A DNA stretch of 10,875 nt, from positions 1-10,875 of the forward strand of contig NZ_JASLCN010000482.1 in NCBI RefSeq assembly GCF_030151805.1, in the 5' to 3' direction. Below, one piece after another: positions 5,471-10,875 of the stretch. A program made the translations under genes and the position numbers. The first letter of the stretch is position 1. Each line of letters starts with the position of its first letter. The notes under the pieces were generated by a model. The model was not told where the DNA came from, did no database searches, and saw only the letters and a program-made list of their open reading frames with translations. Source of the DNA: Fluviicola sp. GTDB taxonomy: Bacteria > Bacteroidota > Bacteroidia > Flavobacteriales_D > Crocinitomicaceae.

Positions 5471-8400
5471 ATGAAATCAATAGTACTTACATTCTTTTTT
5501 GCGGTTCTATGGATCGCAGGCTGGGGACAAACATTGAGTCCCCTTTCTCTCGAACAATTGGTGAATACAGATATTCCACCTGCTCAATTTTCTCCCAAAG
5601 TTGCTGCTGCTCCTGATGGTAGTTATGTGGTTATCTGGATCGACGGACAAACGTATGGAACACTGAAAGCAAGAAGATACGACAGTTCCCATAACCCGGT
5701 TACAGGTGAAATAACGATCACGTCATCTGCTTCCAAATTTTTGAATATCGAACACTGGAAAAACGGGAAGTATGTCATTTCTTATATAGATGGCGCTGTA
5801 TTGAAATTCCATGTGTTGGATGAATTAAACGTGGTTGCACCTGCAATTACGGTTTCAACAACTGTTCCTTTTAACAAACAGGATTTCGCGATCAAGGGCG
5901 ATTCACTGGCTTTCCTGTACGGCAGGGATGCGAATAAACAATTATACCTGAGAGGATATAATTTGTCTACGAATGCCTGGATCAATGCGGAGGTTCGGGT
6001 AACGGAAGTATCAGGTTATTCCTATGTAGAGGCTCCGAATATTATCTATCACAACGATGGTCGCTTAACGGCTATTTATCATTTACAGATTACGACAGGA
6101 TGTTGCGTAGTAGAAAGAAAAATTATGCGCAAGACATTCAATAGTTCTTTTGTTGCAGAAATCCCGGAACAAATTATCTGGGCTCCGGGTGTTGATAATT
6201 ATGTCGGTGCAGATATGGATGCAAGCGGAAACAGCAATGGAGAAGTCGTGATCGCAACAACTCACGGTGAGTATCCCGGGACAAATAAGTTGCGTCTGTG
6301 GATCTTAAGCAGTACCGGAACGTTTATTGTCAATAACAGCGCGATCCTGACAGGAAATTCTTATACCTGGCATGAAGGAACCGTAGCGCAGCTATATGAT
6401 AACGGAGACTATGTGGTTGGTAAGTCATTATGGGTCAATTTACCGAATGGTAATGCTCCGACTCCGAATTATGAGGAAGTCTACGTGATCTATGGAAAGA
6501 ACTACAATCAAAGCAGAACCGGAATTTTACAGGTAAATAGTACGAGTGCGGATGAACAAGAACAACCTTGTCTTGCGAAATTGCCGAATGGTGGATTTGT
6601 GGCTGCGTGGAGCGGGAACGGATTCCAGGGAGATACCCGGGGAATTTATACCCGTGCATACAATGCGGTATCTTTCCCGGGGGTTGCTTTTAGCACCAAC
6701 GGAACATATTCCGTGAGTGAGGCAGGAACTACAGCAACAATCGGTATTGTTTTGGGGACGCAACCAACAGGAAACGTAACAGTGGATTTGTCTTCTTCGG
6801 ATTTGACAGAAGGAACAGTGAGTCCAACTCAATTGACCTTTACTCCAACAAACTGGAATCAGGTTCAGAATGTTGTTGTAACGGGTGTTGATGATACAGA
6901 TGACGATGGAGACATTACGTTTAACCTCGTTGCCTCAACTACTGGAAGTGCGGATGCTACTTATGCTGCATTGCCAAATAAAACACAAGCAATTGTGAAT
7001 CGGGATAACGACGCAACGATTACCATGCCTTCAGCGCAAACAATCTGTAAGTCGACGGGAATGAGTAATGTGAATGCACTTATTTCCAATGTGGGTGCTG
7101 CAATTACATCCGTAACAGCGGTAAGTAATAACCAAAGTGTGATTGATAACAGCGATATTACGATTACGAATGCAGGAGGCGGAACTTATGGAATTACAAT
7201 CAATAATCTGAGTAATAATTCGTTGGGAACTGCTCAGGTTACATTGACAGCGAATGATGGTCAGTTCAATTATACAGGAAGTTTCAATGTAACAACAACC
7301 GGAGTTGCAATTGTGACCAGTGCATCGTCGCATTCGATTTGCCAGGGACAAACAGTAACACTTTCTGCAACCGGCGGACAAAACATTTCATGGAACAACG
7401 GAGTGGTGAATAACGTTCCGTTTACTCCTTTAGCAACAGCAACATATACGGTAACAGCTGATAATGGTTCGGGATGTACCGGAACAGCTACAGAAACAAT
7501 TACGGTCAATTCAGCTCCTGCTGCCCCAACGGTTAATGCAAGCGGCTCTTTATCTCTTTGCGGAAGCGGCTCCGTTACCTTGACTTCTTCCCAAACAACC
7601 GGAAATACCTGGTCAACGGGAGAAACAACTCAAAGCATCACAGTTTCAAATGCGGGAACATACTCTGTTACTTATTCAACCGGAGGAACTTGTTCTGCAA
7701 CTTCTGCTCCTGTAGTGGTAACTGTAAACAGCGCTCCTGCTACACCGGTAATCACACCAAACGGATCAACCACATTCTGTGCCGGTGGATCTGTTACTTT
7801 AACTTCTTCCCAGGCGACCGGAAATACCTGGTCAACGGGAGAAACGACTCAAAGTATTGTTGTTTCAAACGCTGGAAATTATACTGTTTCTGTTTCGAAC
7901 GGAACTTGTTCTGCAGCTTCTGCTCCGGCAGTGATAACGGTAAACAGCAACCCTGCTGTACCAACCATTACGCCGAACGGAGCAACAACCTTCTGCGCCG
8001 GAGGATCCGTTATTTTGACTTCCTCTTCTGCAACAGGAAACTCCTGGTCAACAGGTGTTACCTCACAAACGATCAACGTAACAGCAACAAACACGTATCT
8101 TTTGACGTATACTGACGGAAACGGTTGTACCTCTCAGGCAGCAAGTATTCTGGTAACTGCTCAGGCTTTACCAAACGTTTCAGCAGGCCCGGATCAAACG
8201 GTTTGTAAAGGAACTACGATTACATTATTGGGTTCAGGAGCGACTTCTTATTCCTGGACAGGCGGTATTACAAACGGAACACCTTTCCCGGTTAACAACC
8301 AGGCAACTTTTGAAGTAACCGGAACCGGAAGCAACGGGTGTACCAATACGGACCAGGTAACTGTTTTCGTGAATAACCTTCCAACGGTAAGTGCAGGACA

Positions 8401-9064
8401 AAATCGAATTGTTTGTAATGGCGCATCTGTGACTTTGAATGGCTCAGGAGCTGTAACCTATAACTGGGATAATGGCGTTACGAATGGTGTTTCTTTTGTT
8501 CCGACTTTGGGAACAACAACGTATACCGTAACGGGAACGGATGCCAATGGTTGTGAAGCAGAAGATGAAATGACCTTAACGGTGAATCCGTTACCAGGCG
8601 TAACACTTTCAGCAATTCCTGCTTTCTGTATTTCTAACGGATCCGCGGTTCTGAATCAAGGTTTACCAGCCGGAGGAACTTATTCAGGAAACGGAATCAG
8701 CGGAACTGTTTTCAATCCTTCAACGGCAGGAGTTGGAATTCACCCGGTAACATATACTTACACGGACCAGAACAATTGTCAGAATACTGCTTCATCAACG
8801 ATTACAGTTGATCAGTGTTTAGGAATCAATGAATTGACAGCAAATCAATTGGTGGTATATCCGAATCCGACTGTAGGATTTACAACGATTGAATTCCCGG
8901 GATCTTTCAGCTATTCTGTATCGGATGCCCAGGGAAGAACGATTTTGGACGGAATTGCTGCTGATGGAACGAAACTGGATTTATCCGCATTCAGCGGCGG
9001 AGTATACCAGTTGATCATCCAGGCTGAGAATACATTTCACACCGTGCGAATCGTGAAAAACTAA
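5471..9064 (+). CDS. large T9SS-exported adhesin-like protein with Calx-beta and Ig-like domains
   Basis: A 1197-residue surface or secreted protein. Residues 1-19 (MKSIVLTFFFAVLWIAGWG) form a signal peptide. About 27-400 is a beta-rich region, perhaps a propeller, whose first and last blades share a motif (APDGSYVVIW at 47-56; LPNGGFVAAW at 371-380). Residues 402-515 are Calx-beta-like (YSVSEAGTTATI, then LTFTPTNWNQVQNVVVTG and an acidic DDTDDDGD). About 518-610 is an Ig-like domain, followed by seven further 70-75-residue Ig/PKD-like units from 613 to 1113, most with a Cys-x-G...TLT start and a second Cys late in the domain. Residues 1125-1197 are a type A T9SS sorting domain (VVYPNPTVG, FSGGVYQLII, HTVRIVKN), recognised and removed by the PorU sortase in studied species. 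No catalytic motif is seen, so a role in adhesion or gliding-related surface function is inferred. The gene has its own promoter and terminator. The DNA of units 682-897 shows recent-looking internal duplication. Confidence 0.92.
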   Translation: MKSIVLTFFFAVLWIAGWGQTLSPLSLEQLVNTDIPPAQFSPKVAAAPDGSYVVIWIDGQTYGTLKARRYDSSHNPVTGEITITSSASKFLNIEHWKNGKYVISYIDGAVLKFHVLDELNVVAPAITVSTTVPFNKQDFAIKGDSLAFLYGRDANKQLYLRGYNLSTNAWINAEVRVTEVSGYSYVEAPNIIYHNDGRLTAIYHLQITTGCCVVERKIMRKTFNSSFVAEIPEQIIWAPGVDNYVGADMDASGNSNGEVVIATTHGEYPGTNKLRLWILSSTGTFIVNNSAILTGNSYTWHEGTVAQLYDNGDYVVGKSLWVNLPNGNAPTPNYEEVYVIYGKNYNQSRTGILQVNSTSADEQEQPCLAKLPNGGFVAAWSGNGFQGDTRGIYTRAYNAVSFPGVAFSTNGTYSVSEAGTTATIGIVLGTQPTGNVTVDLSSSDLTEGTVSPTQLTFTPTNWNQVQNVVVTGVDDTDDDGDITFNLVASTTGSADATYAALPNKTQAIVNRDNDATITMPSAQTICKSTGMSNVNALISNVGAAITSVTAVSNNQSVIDNSDITITNAGGGTYGITINNLSNNSLGTAQVTLTANDGQFNYTGSFNVTTTGVAIVTSASSHSICQGQTVTLSATGGQNISWNNGVVNNVPFTPLATATYTVTADNGSGCTGTATETITVNSAPAAPTVNASGSLSLCGSGSVTLTSSQTTGNTWSTGETTQSITVSNAGTYSVTYSTGGTCSATSAPVVVTVNSAPATPVITPNGSTTFCAGGSVTLTSSQATGNTWSTGETTQSIVVSNAGNYTVSVSNGTCSAASAPAVITVNSNPAVPTITPNGATTFCAGGSVILTSSSATGNSWSTGVTSQTINVTATNTYLLTYTDGNGCTSQAASILVTAQALPNVSAGPDQTVCKGTTITLLGSGATSYSWTGGITNGTPFPVNNQATFEVTGTGSNGCTNTDQVTVFVNNLPTVSAGQNRIVCNGASVTLNGSGAVTYNWDNGVTNGVSFVPTLGTTTYTVTGTDANGCEAEDEMTLTVNPLPGVTLSAIPAFCISNGSAVLNQGLPAGGTYSGNGISGTVFNPSTAGVGIHPVTYTYTDQNNCQNTASSTITVDQCLGINELTANQLVVYPNPTVGFTTIEFPGSFSYSVSDAQGRTILDGIAADGTKLDLSAFSGGVYQLIIQAENTFHTVRIVKN
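7514..8161 (+). repeat. three tandem Ig-like domain repeats in the adhesin gene
   Basis: Residues 682-897 comprise three adjacent units. Corresponding bases lie 219 bases (73 codons) and then 216 bases (72 codons) apart, for example at 7583, 7802 and 8018. Units 1 and 2 share a 28-base identical block (7599-7626 and 7818-7845) coding for GNTWSTGET; unit 3 is more diverged (GNSWSTGVT). Units 2 and 3 share PNGxTTFCAGGSV. The remaining Ig-like units are similar only at protein level. Confidence 0.85.
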
Positions 9065-9090
9065 TAAGAAATTCCACTTAGATTTAAAAG

Positions 9091-9118
9091 GCGCCGGTTA
9101 TTTGACCGGCGCTTTTTT
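9091..9118 (+). terminator. Rho-independent terminator of the adhesin gene
   Basis: An 8-bp GC-rich stem GCGCCGGT / ACCGGCGC with loop TATTTG is followed by six T, 27 bases after the stop codon. The run AAAAG before the stem can pair further with the T-run. Confidence 0.93.
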
Positions 9119-9146
9119 CTTTGTGAAAAGTATTCTTTGTAAAACG

Positions 9147-9336
9147 TCGACTGAGCGGAGTTGAAGATGGTGTTTTGGATAGATTGCTCCTGTCCGTGTC
9201 TCGATACATTCCGATCTTTCGCTTTGCTAAAGGCCGGAATACTTGACGGGACAGGATTAATCCATTTCTTAAGCGCTTTTGAGATTCTGTGCATGTCAGT
9301 TCGAGTCCGTGTTAGTGGGTATCGAGAACGACATGC
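9147..9336. repeat. composite palindromic intergenic element, probably a dispersed repeat
   Basis: Three successive imperfect inverted repeats fill the gap between two terminators. First, TCGACT (9147-9152) with AGTTGA (9159-9164) around GAGCGG. Second, CCTGTCC (9189-9195) with GGACAGG (9249-9255), enclosing ATTCCG (9208-9213) with CGGAAT (9235-9240) and, inside a 2x2 mismatch, CTTT with AAAG. Third, GCATGTC plus GTTC (9291-9302, one bulged A) with GAAC plus GACATGC (9326-9336). Phrases such as CGACTGAGCGGAGT, TCTCGATACATTC and GTCAGTTCGAGT recall, from memory, intergenic repeats common in Flavobacteriales genomes. No gene is supported between 9119 and 9349. Confidence 0.65.
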
Positions 9337-9349
9337 GTAGAACAAGTAC

Positions 9350-9381
9350 AAAAAAAGGTTCCCGAATCGAGAACCTTTTTT
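9350..9381 (-). terminator. symmetrical terminator of the DUF2795 gene
   Basis: Stem A6-GGTTC / GAACC-T6 (9351-9361 and 9371-9381), extended by a CG/CG pair across a 1x1 mismatch. Read on the minus strand it lies 15 bases beyond the stop of the small gene (9396) and ends in a run of seven T. The A- and T-runs on both sides mean it could also stop plus-strand transcription coming through the repeat element. Confidence 0.9.
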
Positions 9382-9395
9382 AAATAGATATGAAT

Positions 9396-9617
9396 TTAAT
9401 ATTCATCTTCATTGAATAAGAAGTCGTCTTTAGACGGATAATCTGGCCAAATTTCTTCGATGCTTTCATATACATCACCTTCATCTTCTAAATCTTGTAG
9501 GTTTTCAACTACTTCTAAAGGAGCTCCTGCACGAATTGCGTAATCGATCAATTCATCTTTTGTTGCGGGCCATGGAGCGTCTTCCAGGTAGGATGCGAGT
9601 TCTAATGTCCAGTACAT
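9396..9617 (-). CDS. small acidic DUF2795-type protein
   Basis: A 73-residue, strongly acidic protein, probably cytoplasmic, with no signal peptide or membrane segment. The core (ELASYLEDAPWPATKDELI, residues 6-24, then AIRAGAPLEVVENLQDL) has the pattern of DUF2795: a short helix, a W/F-PA-x-K/x-x-E-L turn, and a second helix ending before a D/E-rich segment (IEEIWPDYPSKDD). The tail DDFLFNEDEY is very acidic. From memory, near-identical small proteins are widespread in Bacteroidota, which suggests a conserved but unknown function. The gene has its own promoter (9646-9675) and terminator (9350-9381). The adenosyltransferase gene lies 104 bases upstream in the same direction, so some read-through is possible. 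Confidence 0.88.
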   Translation of the reverse strand: MYWTLELASYLEDAPWPATKDELIDYAIRAGAPLEVVENLQDLEDEGDVYESIEEIWPDYPSKDDFLFNEDEY

Positions 9618-9645
9618 GTCTTAGTGATATTGTTGTTTATTTGCG

Positions 9646-9675
9646 CAAAAATAATCTTATTCTAAAAAAAACCAA
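9646..9675 (-). promoter_or_regulatory. promoter of the DUF2795 gene
   Basis: On the minus strand TTG (9675-9673), a 19-base spacer and TATTTTTG (9653-9646) match the TTG-N17-23-TAnnTTTG consensus fully. The predicted leader is about 24 bases. This is the best complete promoter in the window. Confidence 0.7.
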
Positions 9676-9721
9676 GTGTTTTGTCAAGGATTCGAAAAAA
9701 ACTTTCTTAAGCGGCTTTTAA

Positions 9722-10273
9722 TCAGTGAGTTCTTGGTTTCCAGGGGGTTTCCGTTGCATTTAATTCATGCGCCAGTTTTCGCGACAGGACAAAGAGGTAA
9801 TCGCTCAAACGATTCATGTAGGCGCTGATCAACGGGTTTACCGGCTCTGATTCACTGAGTTGGGCAACCAATCGCTCAGCTCTGCGGCAAATGCAACGGG
9901 CAACATGGCATTGTGAAACGATCACATTTCCGCCCGGAAGAACAAAAAACTTCATTGGTGGAATTTCTGCATCCATTGCGTCGATGTGATTTTCCAGGAA
10001 CGTAATATCGCTTTCGTACAATTCCGGCAAGGTCATTTTTGATTTCACAGGATCGGCCGCCAAATGCGAACCAATGGTGAAAAGGCGGTCCTGGATTTCG
10101 ATCAGTACTTCTGATTTGGAGTCTTCGTTGATCAAATCGCGCAGCAACCCGATATAACTATTCAGTTCATCTACCGTTCCGTAGCTTTCAATCCGGATAT
10201 GGTGTTTGGGCAAACGGGTTCCTCCGATCAATCCCGTTGTGCCTTTATCTCCTTTTTTGGTATACACTTTCAT
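9722..10273 (-). CDS. PduO-type cob(I)alamin adenosyltransferase
   Basis: A 183-residue cytoplasmic enzyme that transfers the 5'-deoxyadenosyl group of ATP to cob(I)alamin, making adenosylcobalamin for B12-dependent enzymes such as methylmalonyl-CoA mutase. PduO-type motifs are complete: the N-terminal ATP-binding TKKGDKGTTGL (5-15), ESYGTVDELNSYIG (29-42), FVLPGG (110-115), CRRAERLV (129-136) and NRLSDYLFVLSR (154-165). The length is that of a single-domain PduO-type (MMAB-like) enzyme, without the C-terminal extension of Salmonella PduO. The start MKVYTKKGDKG is the family N-terminus. The neighbours show no B12 or propanediol genes, so it probably serves general cofactor supply or salvage. 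A weak TACATTTA box ends just upstream of the ATG; no clear terminator is seen before the next gene. Confidence 0.95.
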   Translation of the reverse strand: MKVYTKKGDKGTTGLIGGTRLPKHHIRIESYGTVDELNSYIGLLRDLINEDSKSEVLIEIQDRLFTIGSHLAADPVKSKMTLPELYESDITFLENHIDAMDAEIPPMKFFVLPGGNVIVSQCHVARCICRRAERLVAQLSESEPVNPLISAYMNRLSDYLFVLSRKLAHELNATETPWKPRTH

Positions 10274-10341
10274 GATTTAAATGTAGTTATTTTTCACTTG
10301 AATTGACCAGAATGGAAGGAGGGGAGTTCAGGAATTTTCTT

Positions 10342-10349
10342 TACATTTG
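10342..10349 (+). promoter_or_regulatory. promoter -7 box of the right-edge gene
   Basis: TACATTTG matches TAnnTTTG exactly and lies 20 bases before the ATG at 10370, giving a leader of about 15 bases. No TTG lies at normal spacing upstream. It faces away from the adenosyltransferase gene. Confidence 0.55.
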
Positions 10350-10369
10350 GTAGAACGAAAACAAAAACT

Positions 10370-10875
10370 ATGAAATTAATCGCCACGCTTGGGATTTTTT
10401 TGCTATGCCAATTTATGGGGTTTGCACAATCCACGTTGAAAAATGATATTGTCCTGAAAACCTCGGGAGAAGAATTGGCCGGGAAAGTTCAGGAGATAGG
10501 AGATACGGATATCAAGTTCGTGTATTCAGGTGAAACATTGGTGTATCAAATCAAAAAAAGCGATATTGCCAAGATCACGTTTTCCAGCGGAAGAGTGGAA
10601 ATTTTCAATTCCCCTAAACCAAGTTCCGGGAAAGCGGATTCTATTGCCAAATCCGGGTTGGAAGCACATCAGAATAAGATTGCCATTTTGCCTTTCAGTT
10701 ATTTGTTGAATAAGCAGGATGCCGGACAGGAAATGACCTACAAAGTTCAGAACGAAGCTTATTCGATTATGAACGCGCATTCGGGTTACATGACTGTTCA
10801 GCCGACTCAAACAACGAATGCGTTGTTATTGAAAGCTGGAGTTACAGGAGCAAATGTACGCAGTTTCACCATGGG
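10370..10875 (+). CDS. exported protein of unknown function, 3' end outside the window
   Basis: 168 codons are visible and the frame is open to the right edge. Residues 1-19 (MKLIATLGIFLLCQFMGFA) form a signal peptide with likely cleavage before QS. Residues 25-78 follow a pattern seen in many Bacteroidota exported proteins (D-I-V-L-K...G-K-V-x-E-I...I-K-F...Y-x-I-K-K-S-D-I-x-x-I-x-F...G). A polar linker follows (80-100). From about 104 a second domain begins with KIAILPFSYLL and continues with YKVQNEAYSIM and TNALLLKAG. A start of the type xIAILPF recalls envelope proteins of the CsgG/TolB-like fold, but this is inference from a short stretch. I do not recognise the protein. It is divergent from the adenosyltransferase gene with 96 bases between. 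Confidence 0.85.
   Translation, partial: MKLIATLGIFLLCQFMGFAQSTLKNDIVLKTSGEELAGKVQEIGDTDIKFVYSGETLVYQIKKSDIAKITFSSGRVEIFNSPKPSSGKADSIAKSGLEAHQNKIAILPFSYLLNKQDAGQEMTYKVQNEAYSIMNAHSGYMTVQPTQTTNALLLKAGVTGANVRSFTM

Noticed and set aside
5353..5616. Plus-strand frame overlapping the start of the adhesin gene
   Set aside because: Its second half is a shifted reading of the adhesin signal peptide region and the first half shows no protein-like pattern.
7558..8115. Plus-strand frame of 185 codons within the adhesin gene
   Set aside because: It is a shifted reading of the Ig-like repeats, rich in Cys, Asn and Arg; the repeat look comes from the real frame.
7514..8161. Regular repeats that could suggest a CRISPR array
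   Set aside because: The period is 216-219 bases, the repeats are in frame and code for Ig-like domains; there is no short repeat/unique spacer pattern.
9061..9351. Minus-strand frame of 96 codons
   Set aside because: It runs through the adhesin terminator and the palindromic element, has no recognisable protein pattern and no promoter.
9690..9721. Possible terminator of the adenosyltransferase gene (T-run after a CTTAAG core)
   Set aside because: No stable stem precedes the T-run, so it does not meet the usual form.

Overview
The window looks like chromosomal DNA from a member of the Bacteroidota, most likely order Flavobacteriales. Three things point there: promoter -7 boxes of the TAnnTTTG type in front of several genes with no clear Shine-Dalgarno sequence, a very large secreted protein ending in a type IX secretion (T9SS, type A) sorting domain, and an OmpA-like porin carrying thrombospondin type 3 repeats. 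The genus cannot be fixed from the sequence alone. No phage, integrase, transposase, CRISPR, toxin-antitoxin, rRNA or tRNA signal was found. Apart from repeats and partial or poorly known genes it reads as an ordinary housekeeping and cell-surface region.

Layout from left to right. Positions 1-110 hold the first 8 codons of a minus-strand gene that runs off the left edge, with a good promoter. A strong minus-strand terminator (282-310) ends the OmpA-family gene (335-1801, minus). A minus-strand pair follows: a DinB-like protein (2036-2590) lies 2 bases downstream of a secreted M28 zinc peptidase (2593-3963), very probably one transcript. Between the peptidase and the plus-strand gene ychF (4134-5231) lies a nested inverted repeat (4014-4105) just upstream of the ychF promoter. 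After the ychF terminator comes a 1197-residue exported adhesin-like protein (5471-9064, plus) with its own terminator.

Positions 9140-9340 hold no gene but contain three successive imperfect palindromes that look like a dispersed intergenic repeat of Flavobacteriales. A near-symmetrical terminator follows (9350-9381), then on the minus strand a small acidic DUF2795-type protein (9396-9617) and a PduO-type cobalamin adenosyltransferase (9722-10273). Divergent from the latter, an exported protein of unknown function starts at 10370 and runs off the right edge.

Functionally, three or four products are exported (OmpA-like porin, M28 peptidase, T9SS adhesin, and the unknown right-edge protein). 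The others are cytoplasmic: the ribosome-associated ATPase YchF, the DinB-like metalloprotein, the adenosyltransferase and the DUF2795 protein. Apart from the peptidase/DinB pair, most genes look like single transcription units with their own promoter and terminator, so no larger joint system is evident.
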